53,060 bases of DNA from an uncultured Oscillospiraceae bacterium (lineage in GTDB: Bacteria; Bacillota; Clostridia; Oscillospirales; Oscillospiraceae): NCBI GenBank assembly GCA_910588455.1, contig CAJUPG010000004.1, forward strand, positions 1-53,060, written 5' to 3'. The notes under the pieces were generated by a model. That model had not been told where the DNA came from. It was given only the letters and a program-made list of their open reading frames with translations, and did no database searches. Made by a program: the position numbers and the translations under genes. Positions 7,136 to 15,615 of this stretch are shown piece by piece. Numbering within the stretch: position 1 is the stretch's first letter; the number at the start of each line of letters is the position of its first letter.

Positions 7136-7927
7136 TCAATCCTCCCCGGAAGTCTCAGCCCGCCTGGGGAAGCGGCTGCCCAGAATTTCGTCCACCAGCC
7201 CCTGGAAGTCCTCCGACGGCTTGGACCGGGGGGCGTAGGTCAGTACGCTCTCCCCGTGGGCGGGGGCCTCCGCCACCGCCACGCTGGCCCGTATTTTCGA
7301 CTCAAACACCTTGCTGCCCAGCTGCTGGGCGATCTGCTCGGACAGCTCCAGCACCTCCCGGTTCAGGTTGAGCCGGGGGTTGAACTTGTTGAGCAGGATG
7401 CCCAGTACCTTCAGCCGGGAATTGTAGCACCGGCGCACCGTGTCGATGGTCTCCCGAATCTGGGCCACCCCCAGCAGGCTGAGAATCTCCGGGGCCATGG
7501 GGATAATCAGGCTGTCGGCGGCCACGTAGGCGTTCACCGTCAGCACGTTCAGGGCCGGGGGCGTGTCGATGATGATGATGTCGTAATCGTCCTCCAGCTC
7601 CGCCAGCTGGGTTTTCAGCAAAAATTCCCGGCCGGCCCGGCTGAATTCCAGCTCCGCGCCGGACAGCAGGATATTGGACGGCAGAATATCGCCGCAGCCG
7701 GTTGAAATCACCACATCCCGGATATATTTGTCCCCCCGCATCACATCGTAGACCGTGGCGCAGTTTTCAATATCCAATCCCAGGCAGAAGCCCAGGCTGC
7801 CCTGGGGGTCCAAATCAATGCCCAGCACCCTGGCCCCCCGCTGGTGCAGAGAGGAGAGCAGAGCGGCGGAGGTCGTGGTCTTTCCCACTCCGCCCTTCTG
7901 ATTGGTAACCGCAATTATGGTAGACAA
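7136..7927 (-). CDS. ParA/Soj-type ATPase
   Basis: A 263-residue cytosolic ATPase of the ParA/MinD superfamily. It shows the deviant Walker A KGGVGKTT (K11 and K16), the Walker A' IDLDPQG, and Walker B IIIIDTPPALN. No partner ParB and no parS-like site are visible. It lacks the long N-terminal extension of FlhG. The TTG start is preceded by GGAGGGG at 7-base spacing. The gene is cotranscribed with the ComFB-domain gene and faces fliD across a 183-bp region. By context it could position a cell-envelope or flagellar component, but this is inference; chromosome segregation or a metabolic complex are alternatives. Confidence 0.92.
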   Translation of the reverse strand: MSTIIAVTNQKGGVGKTTTSAALLSSLHQRGARVLGIDLDPQGSLGFCLGLDIENCATVYDVMRGDKYIRDVVISTGCGDILPSNILLSGAELEFSRAGREFLLKTQLAELEDDYDIIIIDTPPALNVLTVNAYVAADSLIIPMAPEILSLLGVAQIRETIDTVRRCYNSRLKVLGILLNKFNPRLNLNREVLELSEQIAQQLGSKVFESKIRASVAVAEAPAHGESVLTYAPRSKPSEDFQGLVDEILGSRFPRRAETSGED

Positions 7928-7967
7928 AAAAACCCCTCCATATATAAATTCTCTCAGAAAATTCTCT

Positions 7968-7994
7968 TAACTTTACTATACTACTTGTCGATAC
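7968..7994 (+). promoter_or_regulatory. Sigma28-like promoter for fliD
   Basis: TAAC (7968-7971), a 15-base spacer and GTCGATAC (7987-7994) against TAAA-N15-GCCGATAW: three of four and six of eight matches at exact spacing. It gives an untranslated leader of about 110 bases. Late-class control of the filament cap is expected. Confidence 0.5.
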
Positions 7995-8004
7995 AAAAGT
8001 ATAG
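7976..8004. promoter_or_regulatory. Operator-like dyad between parA and fliD
   Basis: Arms CTATACT (7976-7982) and AGTATAG (7998-8004) are perfect; inside them TTGT (7985-7988) and ACAA (7993-7996) extend the symmetry with one unpaired base. The centre overlaps the sigma28-like -10. Because it lies upstream of the predicted start, it should act as DNA, not RNA. Confidence 0.45.
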
Positions 8005-8110
8005 AGGGTAGAGCCCATTTTTCTGCGTTTTTCTATTCTACCATCTTCGTCCCGAAATTTCAAAGGAAAATTATAAGTTTTTGATATTTAGAGTAAAAGG
8101 AGCGATTGAT

Positions 8111-10981
8111 ATGGCATCTCTCAGCGGTGTAAGCAGCAACAATGTAAGCAGCCTCTACAACAGCAAAAACACCATCAGCGGTCTGGCCAGCGGCATGGAC
8201 ACCGAAGGCATGATTGAACAGCTGGTCCAGAGCTACTCCAACAAGATCACCCAGCTTCAGCAGAAAAACACTAAGGTGGAATGGAAGCAGGAGGCCTACC
8301 GCAGCATGATCGCCAAACTGGTGAACATCAGCAGCAAGTATACCTCCTATACCTCCGACACCAACCTGCTCTCCGCCAGCTTCTTCAGCGGCGCGGCCAC
8401 CATGGAGGCCCTGGGAGAGAACAAGGACAAGGTAAGCGTGTCCGGCAAGGGCACCAGCGACGTGGTCCTCAACGCCGTCAAGCAGCTGGCCACCGCCGCC
8501 CGCTATCAGACCCAGAGCAATCTGAATTCCGGCGACGGCCTGAGCATTGAGGGCGAAGCGGTCAACATGAAGGACCCCATCACCACCGGCACCATGACCG
8601 GCGGCCTGACCCTGACCTACGGCGGCACCCGGGTCAACCTGAGCCTGAGCGCCAGCGACTGGTCGGAAGAGGACCTGGCCAAGCTGAAGGACAGCAAAAC
8701 CACCGACGCGCAGCGGGCCCAGATTTTGACCAACGTGCTGAACAAGAAATTGGAGGGCGAGAAGATCGGCGACGTCAGCGCCTCCGAGAAAATCAAGATT
8801 TCTGCCGACTCCGCGGGCAACATCAGCTTTGAAGCCAGAGGCAGCTCCGGCAACGCCGTGTATATCAGCGGCGCTTCCGGCCCCCTGAAGGATAAGCTGG
8901 GCATCAAGGTCCCCAGCAACGTAAACGTTCTGAACGGCCAGAAGTCCATCAGTATGCAGGGCGTGGACGCCGATGACTTCTATGAGGAAGAGGACGCGGT
9001 CAACACCATCAGCGAGAAGAAATTCAACATCAGCTTCAATGGCAGCACCAAGCAGATCACCGGCCCCAAGGTGGAAAAGGACGGCAGCAACTACAAGGTC
9101 AACGGCAAGAGCGTCAAGGCCGCCGATCTGGCCGACGCATACGCCGAAGCGCTGAACGAGGAGATCGAGAGCAAGTTCGGCAAAAACAGCTTTGCAGTAT
9201 CCGGCGAGGGCGGCGACAAGGAGTTCAAGCTTACCTTTAATATCACCGACAAGGACCACGCCCAGGGCTCCACCCTCCTGATTAACACCGACGCCGGCGA
9301 CGCTCTGGGCATCGGCAAAACCGCCAGCAACTACCTGAACACCAACTCCACTCTGGAGAAGCTGCTGGGCGACCGGCTGGGCTCCTCCATCAAAAAGGAG
9401 GACATCCAGGTAGACGCCAAGAACGTTGTCACCAAAAAGGACGCGGATGGCAACGAGACCTACACCGACAAGAAGGGCAACAAGCTGGTGAAGGACGGCG
9501 ACAGCTACTATATGGTCGAGGACGACGGCAAGACCAGAAAGCAGGGCTATAAGTTCGAGCTCAACGGCACCACCATCGGCTACTATGACGAGGACACCAA
9601 GCTGTCCGACCTCATGTACGACATCAACAACAACAAGGACGCCAACGTGTCCGTCAACTTCTCCAAGACCAGCAATTCCTTCGTCTTCACCAGCAAGGAC
9701 ACCGGCAAGGCCTCCCGGGTGGAATTCGGCGACGGCCTGGCCAGCGAGATGTTCGGGCAGAAGAAGGTGGACACCACCCAGAAAACCGCCGATTACCTGG
9801 GCATTGAAGGCCTGGCCGGCCAGAAGTTCTCCCTGGAGCTGGAGGACGGCCAAAAGGTCGATTTCAACTTCAATTCCGACACCGGCACCCTCCAGCAGAT
9901 GCTGGATAAGGTCAAGAGTAAGCTCGGCAGCGGCTACGACGTGAAAATGGGCGACGACGGCGCTCTGTCCATCACCAAGAACGGCGAGAAGATGGAGTAC
10001 ACCACCGGCAAGGACGACACGATCGCTGGTCTGCTCTCTCAGGCCAAGTCCAGCTACACCCAGGGCCAGGACGCCATCATGAACGTCTCCGTCAACGGCC
10101 AGGAAATGACCATCACCCGCTCCACCAACAACGTGGAGATCGACGGCATGACCATCACCGCCAAGGAGGAGTTTGGCTATAAGAAGGACGAGAACGGCAA
10201 CGTGACCAACCAGATTGATCCCAGCCAGAAGGTCACCTTCAAGTCCTCCGTGAACTCCGACCAGATCGTGGACGCCATCAAGGGCCTGATTAACGACTTC
10301 AACGAGGTGATGTCCGAGGTCAAGTCCGCCTACAGCACCATGCCCTATCAGAAGAGCGACGGCTCCTTCGCCACCTATGAGCCCCTCACCGACGCGGACA
10401 TGGAGGGCATGAGCGAGAGCGCCATTGAGAAGTACGAGGAGAAGGCCAAGCAGGGCCTGCTGTTCAACGACCGGAACCTGTCCGGCCTGTATAACGGCAT
10501 GATGAACGTGTTCTCCCTCACCGGAGAGGACGGTCAGATCCTGAAAAACATGGGCATCACCGTCAATTTCTCCAGCACCGACGGCTCCACCTCCATCCAG
10601 CTCAACGAGAGCAAGCTGCGCAGCTATCTGGAGACCAACCTGGACGATGTGCAGGACCTGTTCACCCGCAGCGTAGAGGGCGGCGCCTCCAGCAACGGCA
10701 TCATGCAGAACATGAAGACCCAGCTGGACCGCTACGCCGGCATCAGCGGCTCCACCAAGGGCCTTCTGGTCCAGGAAGCCGGCACGCCCCTCTACTCCCT
10801 GTCTCTGCTGGACAACAACCTCCAGAAGCAGATCGACAGCACCCAGACAGAGATCGAAAAGTGGCAGACCAAGCTGTCCGACCGTGTGGACAGCTACACC
10901 AGCCAGTTTACCCGCCTGGAGCTGCTGATTAACCAGATGAACTCCCAGAGCTCCATGCTGGCCGGCATGATGGGCGGTTAA
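8111..10981 (+). CDS. fliD: Flagellar filament cap protein FliD (hook-associated protein 2)
   Basis: A 956-residue protein that caps the growing filament and folds flagellin. The N-terminal FliD_N region has LASGMDTEGMIEQLV and EAYRSM (first 65 residues); the C-terminal FliD_C region has helical ends rich in Gln and Ser (LDNNLQKQIDSTQTEIEKWQ, then MNSQSSML). It is much longer than the roughly 500-residue Bacillus protein; the central part holds several charged repeats-like modules (for example VNGKSVKA, FELNGTTIG, VSVNGQEMT) that should form extra surface domains. The ATG at 8111 follows AAAAGGAG. First gene of fliD-fliS-fliT-like. Confidence 0.96.
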   Translation: MASLSGVSSNNVSSLYNSKNTISGLASGMDTEGMIEQLVQSYSNKITQLQQKNTKVEWKQEAYRSMIAKLVNISSKYTSYTSDTNLLSASFFSGAATMEALGENKDKVSVSGKGTSDVVLNAVKQLATAARYQTQSNLNSGDGLSIEGEAVNMKDPITTGTMTGGLTLTYGGTRVNLSLSASDWSEEDLAKLKDSKTTDAQRAQILTNVLNKKLEGEKIGDVSASEKIKISADSAGNISFEARGSSGNAVYISGASGPLKDKLGIKVPSNVNVLNGQKSISMQGVDADDFYEEEDAVNTISEKKFNISFNGSTKQITGPKVEKDGSNYKVNGKSVKAADLADAYAEALNEEIESKFGKNSFAVSGEGGDKEFKLTFNITDKDHAQGSTLLINTDAGDALGIGKTASNYLNTNSTLEKLLGDRLGSSIKKEDIQVDAKNVVTKKDADGNETYTDKKGNKLVKDGDSYYMVEDDGKTRKQGYKFELNGTTIGYYDEDTKLSDLMYDINNNKDANVSVNFSKTSNSFVFTSKDTGKASRVEFGDGLASEMFGQKKVDTTQKTADYLGIEGLAGQKFSLELEDGQKVDFNFNSDTGTLQQMLDKVKSKLGSGYDVKMGDDGALSITKNGEKMEYTTGKDDTIAGLLSQAKSSYTQGQDAIMNVSVNGQEMTITRSTNNVEIDGMTITAKEEFGYKKDENGNVTNQIDPSQKVTFKSSVNSDQIVDAIKGLINDFNEVMSEVKSAYSTMPYQKSDGSFATYEPLTDADMEGMSESAIEKYEEKAKQGLLFNDRNLSGLYNGMMNVFSLTGEDGQILKNMGITVNFSSTDGSTSIQLNESKLRSYLETNLDDVQDLFTRSVEGGASSNGIMQNMKTQLDRYAGISGSTKGLLVQEAGTPLYSLSLLDNNLQKQIDSTQTEIEKWQTKLSDRVDSYTSQFTRLELLINQMNSQSSMLAGMMGG

Positions 10982-11000
10982 CGAAAGAAAGGGGTCCAAA

Positions 11001-11375
11001 ATGGACGCAGGACTGAATCAGGAATACCGCCGCCAGATGATCCTCAACATGACCCAGCAGGAGCTTTTGCTCCTGCTGGTGGATGAGTTGAAGAAGAATG
11101 GCAAAATCGCCGCGCTGCGGCTGGACCGGAAGGAATATCCGGAGTTTGAGCAGGCTTTGGACCGTTGCAAGGACATTGTCAATTACCTCAATGAGACGCT
11201 GGACGGGCAGTATGAGATCAGCCACGAGCTGGCCCGGATGTATGAATACTTTGATTATCAGCTCATTCGCATCAAGCTGGGCCGCAATAAAGAAGCCCTG
11301 GAGCACCTCCAGGGTATGTTCGGCGAGCTTCAGGACGCCTTCCACGAGGCCGACAAGCGCACCGGTAGAAAGTGA
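11001..11375 (+). CDS. fliS: Flagellin export chaperone FliS
   Basis: A 124-residue helical protein of normal FliS size, starting 19 bp after fliD. FliS binds the C-terminus of flagellin in the cytosol and prevents early polymerisation; in Firmicutes it also binds FliW. The sequence shows YRRQMILNMTQQELLLLLVDE near the N-terminus and helices with the spacing typical of the four-helix bundle (ALDRCKDIVNYL, LARMYEYFDYQLI, ALEHLQGM). The ribosome binding site is AAAGGGG. The flagellin client is not in the window. Confidence 0.93.
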   Translation: MDAGLNQEYRRQMILNMTQQELLLLLVDELKKNGKIAALRLDRKEYPEFEQALDRCKDIVNYLNETLDGQYEISHELARMYEYFDYQLIRIKLGRNKEALEHLQGMFGELQDAFHEADKRTGRK

Positions 11376-11776
11376 GGCGGAGGCATTTGGACGAAAAAAT
11401 GCTTCTGGATCTTCAGGTATTGGAGCGGAAAAAGTACAACTACCTGAACGACGTGATGGACATCAGCCAGCAGCTGGCCGCCGCGATGGACCGTAACGAC
11501 CAGGTCAGCGTCCGGATGCTGGTGGCCATGCGCCATGACCCTCTGCTCCAGCTGGAGGAGATCAAGCACAATCTCAACCGGCGCTTGCAGGAGTTCTCCC
11601 CCGCCGACCAGGAACTGGCCCGGCAGCTGCTCCAGGGGGAGGGGGGGGCCTCCCCCCGGGAACAGGCGGTGGCCGACCAGGCCGGCACCAACCGCCGGCT
11701 TCTGGAGCGCATCATTGAACTGGATCACCGGCTGAACCGGCGCTTGACCGGCGACAAGTCTTACTACAGCAAGTAA
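11372..11776 (+). CDS. FliT-like protein downstream of fliS
   Basis: A 134-residue charged helical protein. In many bacteria fliT, a small chaperone for FliD, follows fliS, and the position and helical character fit; sequence conservation in this family is too low to be certain. The GTG start at 11372 overlaps the fliS stop by four bases (GTGA). An in-frame TTG at 11387, with GGCGGAGG close before it, is another candidate start. A Gly-rich run near residue 90 comes from a G-tract (11635-11647) that could be prone to slippage. A strong hairpin terminates the unit. Confidence 0.7.
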   Translation: MRRRHLDEKMLLDLQVLERKKYNYLNDVMDISQQLAAAMDRNDQVSVRMLVAMRHDPLLQLEEIKHNLNRRLQEFSPADQELARQLLQGEGGASPREQAVADQAGTNRRLLERIIELDHRLNRRLTGDKSYYSK

Positions 11777-11781
11777 AGCTA

Positions 11782-11817
11782 AAAATTGGCGGGAAAGACA
11801 TCTTTCCCGCTAATTTT
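11782..11817. terminator. Hairpin terminating fliD-fliS-fliT-like
   Basis: A 17-base stem (AAAATTGGCGGGAAAGA with its complement, one G-U pair) with a minimal loop, ending in ATTTT. It overlaps the stop codon of the convergent peptidase gene and probably serves both directions. Confidence 0.85.
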
Positions 11818-12799
11818 GCGGCGCGGCGCCATTCGGCAGCCGCACCCGCCACAGAGGCCCGCCGTAGCTTCGGTTGCTGGACAACTCCTCCAGAATGAGG
11901 GAGGGCTCCCAGGCCATCAGGCTGCGTTCCCGGCTGGCCGGGTCCGCCACCAGCACCTCCCCCGTCAGAGTCGCGCCCCGCAGGAGGATAAAATGGCCGC
12001 CGGTGGTAAAATGGCCCTTGGTCATCAGCGCAACCAATACCTCTCCCTCCATTAAATGGGACAGCAGAACCTCATCTGTCAGGGAATCCGGGTCCAGGGG
12101 GAAGCACTCCAGCCCATAGGCGGTGCTCAGGCGCTCCACAATCGCCAGGGAGGAGCCGTGGCCGCTGGCCCAGCAGCCCGCCTGGACGCTGGCGCGGGCC
12201 ATCTCCTCCGGGTCCACCTGCACATCCTCCGCCAAGGAGGAAATGGCCATCGCCATTGCCGTGGGGCCACAGCCGTAGCCACCGATGTCGTCCCGGCCGT
12301 AGGGCAGATCGGCCCACTGCCCGTCGGTCTGGTTGTAGTAAACTACCTCCACGCTGCCCCCGGTGAGATATTCCAGGCCCTTCCGTATTTGGAAATCGCT
12401 TATGGCCGGGTCCACTATGGACAGGTCGGACTCCACATCTACTTTCCCGGCCAGCTGGATCTCGTCCGGGGCGTCCTCCAGGGGCTCCGGTTCCGGCTTC
12501 ACCAGTTCCGCCGCGGCCAGCCATGCCTGGTCCCACAGCTTTTGCCCCTCCCGGGCCAGCTGCTCCACGCCCTTTCCTAACTGAACCAGTCCCTCCTGGG
12601 CCATTTGCAGCCCTTCCTGGGCCATCTGCAGCCCCTGGGCCGCTCCCTGGCGCACCGGGGCGGTGATGCTCTCGTAAAGGGCCGGGTCCACCATGCGGCA
12701 CACCGCCAGCTCCGTGCCGCCGATGCACAGCAGGGCCAGCAGAAAAACGCTCCCCCATTTTTTCAGTTTTTCCTTAAAATCAAATGGATCAAAATGCAC
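11810..12799 (-). CDS. Membrane-anchored C39-like cysteine peptidase
   Basis: A 329-residue protein with a short basic N-terminus, one membrane helix (about residues 16-34), a helical stalk containing a direct repeat GLQMAQE (56-69), a Pro-Glu segment (101-111), and a C39_2-type papain-fold domain from about residue 150. The catalytic set is visible: Gln157 (oxyanion), Cys177 in GYGCGPTAMAM, His269 in GGHFILLRG and Asp286 in VLVADPAS. The domain would be outside the cell. The substrate is unknown; these domains act on bacteriocin leaders, peptidoglycan-linked peptides or hydrolysed proteins. A GTG start follows GATGAGG. It is divergent from the FtsE-like gene. Confidence 0.88.
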   Translation of the reverse strand: MHFDPFDFKEKLKKWGSVFLLALLCIGGTELAVCRMVDPALYESITAPVRQGAAQGLQMAQEGLQMAQEGLVQLGKGVEQLAREGQKLWDQAWLAAAELVKPEPEPLEDAPDEIQLAGKVDVESDLSIVDPAISDFQIRKGLEYLTGGSVEVVYYNQTDGQWADLPYGRDDIGGYGCGPTAMAMAISSLAEDVQVDPEEMARASVQAGCWASGHGSSLAIVERLSTAYGLECFPLDPDSLTDEVLLSHLMEGEVLVALMTKGHFTTGGHFILLRGATLTGEVLVADPASRERSLMAWEPSLILEELSSNRSYGGPLWRVRLPNGAAPQN

Positions 12800-12821
12800 G
12801 TTTTTTTCCTCATCTTATAAC

Positions 12822-12850
12822 TTGAAAGGCTGGAAGAAGTATGTTATAAT
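12822..12850 (+). promoter_or_regulatory. Sigma-A promoter for the FtsE-like gene
   Basis: TTGAAA (12822-12827), a 17-base spacer and TATAAT (12845-12850). The leader is about 75 bases. Confidence 0.85.
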
Positions 12851-12933
12851 CAGCGTATCTGTTGTTGGCAGTTCCATTATAGCACAGTTGTATGTCCCCA
12901 TTCAAGTACTGCGTACATAAGGAGTTTTCAAGA

Positions 12934-13638
12934 ATGCCGGAAATTCGCCTGGAAGGTGCTACAAAATTCTACAAAGGTGAAAAGAAACGGCAGAAGCAGA
13001 TGGCCGTGGAGGACATTGACCTGACCATTGAGCAGGGAGAATTTGTCTTTCTTATTGGCAGCAGCGGCGCCGGAAAGAGCACCATTTTAAAGCTGATCGG
13101 GGGAGAAATCGCTCCGGACGCTGGGGCAGTCTATCTGGACGACGTCAGCCTGAACCGGTACTTCGGCCCGTTCCAAATCCGCCTGCGGCGCACCTTTGGC
13201 CACGTTTGGCAGGAATCCCAGCTTATGCGCAAGCGGACCATATATGAAAATCTGGCCCTGGCCGCCCGGGCGGGCGGTATGCGCACCCGCATTGACCGGG
13301 CCGTCATGAAGGTGCTGGGCCTGGTAGGAATGCCGGGAGTGGAGCACTGTTACCCCGTGGAGCTGTCCATCGGCGAGGTCCGCCGGGTGGAGCTCGCACG
13401 GGCCCTCATTTGCAGCCCTCCGGTACTGCTGCTGGACGAGTTGACCGCAAATCTGGACGATGACACCATTTGGGACATCATTCACCTGCTCAACGAGATC
13501 AACAGCCGCGGTACCACCGTAGTTATGGCCACCCATGCCAGCCAGTACGTCAACATCATGCGCCGCCGGGTTATTACCTTGGTGGACGGGCATCTCAAGG
13601 GAGACGTACGCAATGGCAAGTACGGCCACATTGACTAA
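12934..13638 (+). CDS. FtsE-like ABC transporter ATPase, no adjacent FtsX
   Basis: A 234-residue nucleotide-binding subunit. Walker A is GSSGAGKST, the signature is LSIGEVRRVELARAL (Ile where LSGGE has Gly), and Walker B is VLLLDELTANLD. The opening IRLEGATKFYKG and overall length resemble FtsE, which with FtsX controls cell-wall hydrolases at division. No permease gene is adjacent: the next gene is a chemoreceptor. The ATG at 12934 follows AAGGAG. It could act with an FtsX encoded elsewhere or be another ATPase of the lipoprotein-release/FtsE group. Confidence 0.85.
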   Translation: MPEIRLEGATKFYKGEKKRQKQMAVEDIDLTIEQGEFVFLIGSSGAGKSTILKLIGGEIAPDAGAVYLDDVSLNRYFGPFQIRLRRTFGHVWQESQLMRKRTIYENLALAARAGGMRTRIDRAVMKVLGLVGMPGVEHCYPVELSIGEVRRVELARALICSPPVLLLDELTANLDDDTIWDIIHLLNEINSRGTTVVMATHASQYVNIMRRRVITLVDGHLKGDVRNGKYGHID

Positions 13639-13723
13639 TTTTGTTATTTTTGGACGGGGCGCCGTCCGCAAATAAAAAAGCCCGACGCTCCAGAGAGACT
13701 AGGGAAAACAGGAGGAAAATGTC

Positions 13724-15538
13724 ATGAATTTCAAACAAATGAAGCTCAAGAAAAGTCTTCTCATCGGCTTCGCTATCGCAATGGTCCCGTTGGTGGTGAT
13801 TCTTATCTTCTGCCTGTTCAACCAGCGCAGTATGCAGAATCAGTTCAACAGCCTGATCGCCACTGAGGTACAGTGCAACACCCTGATGCGCGAGTCCCGC
13901 TACTACGCCAACAGCATGGCCCGGGACCTGCGGGAGATGGGTCTGTTCACCGATAACACCCAACATATCAAGGAACTGGACGAGAAAATTGCCTCCAACC
14001 AGACGAAGCTGCACGAAAAGCTGGATGAGCTTCTGAACCTGTATCCCTACAGCGACAGTCTGGCCCGGGACTACGCCGACTCCATTACAACCTGGGAGCA
14101 GGAGATTCCCGATATTACTGCCGCATTCCATGCGGGGAATACCGCTCTGGGCGCCGACCTGGTGCTGAACCAGTGCGTACCCGCTATGGACAATATGCGT
14201 ATTCAGTCTGAGGAGCTGACTGAGTCCCTCACCGCTCACCGGGATGAAGCCATCCAGAAGCAGCAGCGCTCCGCCGCAATTGCCATGATTATCGCCATTG
14301 TGGTCGTGGTCATTGCCGTGATCTTGGCCTGCACCGCGGGCATCTCTCTGATCCGCGCCATCGTCCCCCCCCTGGAGGAGACCCGCCGGGCTATGGTCGC
14401 CATGAGCAAGGGCGACCTGCGCCAGCCGGTCACCTTTGTCAGCGGGAACGAAGTGGGCAGTATGTGCGACGCCCTGCGCACCAGCCAGAAGGTCCTGGCC
14501 AGCACCGTGGAGGAGATCTCCAGCATCACCACCCAGATGGCCGACGGCAACTTTACCGTGGAGGCCACCGCCGACTACCCCGGCGACCTGGAGGCGATCA
14601 AGACCAGCATTAACGAGCTGATCCTTCACATGAGCGACACCCTCTCCAACATCAGCAACTCCGCCGATCAGGTGGCCGGCGGCTCCGACCAGGTGTCCAA
14701 CAGTGCCCAGGCTCTGGCCCAGGGCGCCACCGAGCAGGCCAGCTCTGTGGAGGAGCTGTCCGCCACCATCACCGATATTTCCAACACCGCCAAGGAGACC
14801 GCCGCCGCCGCTGAGGCCGCCAGCCGCAGCGCCAATGAGGCCGGCGAGCAAGTGGCCGCCAGCGACGCCTACGTCAAGCAGCTCAATGAGGCTATGGGCA
14901 ACATCTCCAACTCCTCTCAGGAAATCAGCAAAATTATCAAGACCATTGAGGACATCGCCTTCCAGACCAATATTCTGGCCCTGAACGCCGCCGTGGAGGC
15001 CGCCCGGGCAGGCACCGCCGGCAAGGGCTTTGCCGTGGTGGCCGACGAGGTGCGCAACCTGGCCAGCAAGTCCGACCAGGCTGCCAAGGCTACCACTGAT
15101 CTGATTGACGGCTCCATCTCCGCCGTGAAGGACGGCGTGGAGGTGGTGGGCCGGGTCACCGAGTCCCTCCAGCGGACCATCCAGCTGACCACCGCCGCCG
15201 TGTCTCAGATGAACAGCGTCACGGAGGCCGTGGAGAGCCAGACCGATGCCATCACCCAGGTCACAGTCGGCATCGACCAGATTTCCGCCGTGGTCCAGAC
15301 CAACTCCGCCACCAGCCAGGAGTGCGCCGCCGCCAGCGAGGAGCTGTCCTCTCAGGCCGCTATCATGCACCAGCTTATGGCCGAGTTCAAGGTCCGCCGG
15401 GGCTCCGGCAGCGCGTTCAAGTCCTCTTTCGCCAGCAGTCCCGCCCCCAGCTACAGCGCCCCTGCGGAGGACAGCTTTGACGACGTTTCTTACAGTACCT
15501 CTGCCTCCAGAAGCAACCCCTTCAACGATAAGTATTGA
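13724..15538 (+). CDS. Methyl-accepting chemotaxis protein
   Basis: A 604-residue transmembrane receptor. TM1 is about residues 11-33, followed by an extracellular helical ligand-binding domain of four-helix-bundle type (34-182), TM2 (about 183-208), a HAMP linker, and a long coiled-coil signalling domain. The hairpin tip that contacts CheA and CheW is intact at about residues 408-428 (IAFQTNILALNAAVEAARAG). There is no C-terminal CheR/CheB tethering pentapeptide. The ligand is unknown. Ribosome binding site AGGAGG. It is the only receptor in the window; cheA and cheW are elsewhere. No clear sigma28 promoter precedes it. Confidence 0.96.
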   Translation: MNFKQMKLKKSLLIGFAIAMVPLVVILIFCLFNQRSMQNQFNSLIATEVQCNTLMRESRYYANSMARDLREMGLFTDNTQHIKELDEKIASNQTKLHEKLDELLNLYPYSDSLARDYADSITTWEQEIPDITAAFHAGNTALGADLVLNQCVPAMDNMRIQSEELTESLTAHRDEAIQKQQRSAAIAMIIAIVVVVIAVILACTAGISLIRAIVPPLEETRRAMVAMSKGDLRQPVTFVSGNEVGSMCDALRTSQKVLASTVEEISSITTQMADGNFTVEATADYPGDLEAIKTSINELILHMSDTLSNISNSADQVAGGSDQVSNSAQALAQGATEQASSVEELSATITDISNTAKETAAAAEAASRSANEAGEQVAASDAYVKQLNEAMGNISNSSQEISKIIKTIEDIAFQTNILALNAAVEAARAGTAGKGFAVVADEVRNLASKSDQAAKATTDLIDGSISAVKDGVEVVGRVTESLQRTIQLTTAAVSQMNSVTEAVESQTDAITQVTVGIDQISAVVQTNSATSQECAAASEELSSQAAIMHQLMAEFKVRRGSGSAFKSSFASSPAPSYSAPAEDSFDDVSYSTSASRSNPFNDKY

Positions 15539-15549
15539 TTGCAAAACGC

Positions 15550-15587
15550 CAGCCATGCTCCGTCGGGCGTCCGGCGGAGCATGGCTG
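15550..15587 (+). terminator. Strong hairpin after the chemoreceptor gene
   Basis: A perfect 12-base stem (AGCCATGCTCCG) with a GC-rich loop that can pair further. Only ATTTC follows, so it is more likely to attenuate than to stop transcription fully. The next gene has no separate promoter that I can see. Confidence 0.6.
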
Positions 15588-15615
15588 ATTTCATGTGGTG
15601 GGGAGGAGATTCAAT

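Noticed and set aside
7136..7927. Calling the ParA ATPase FlhG (YlxH)
   Set aside because: It lacks the FlhG N-terminal activation segment, is not next to flhF or flhA, and its closest visible features are of the ParA/Soj type; the role is left open.
7985..7993. TTGTCGATA resembles a Spo0A box
   Set aside because: It differs from TTGTCGAA at the key end, is single, and the same bases are better explained by the sigma28-like -10 and the dyad.
8060..10999. A 979-codon open frame antisense to fliD, and other very long antisense frames (24375-26930, 48231-50606, 13595-15556)
   Set aside because: They mirror the third-position GC bias of the real genes opposite, have low-complexity Gly/Leu/Ala/Val products, and lack ribosome binding sites and family motifs.
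13652..13686. TTGGAC-N17-TAAAAA before the chemoreceptor gene
   Set aside because: Only three of six matches at -35 and four of six at -10; too weak, and no sigma28 box is found either.
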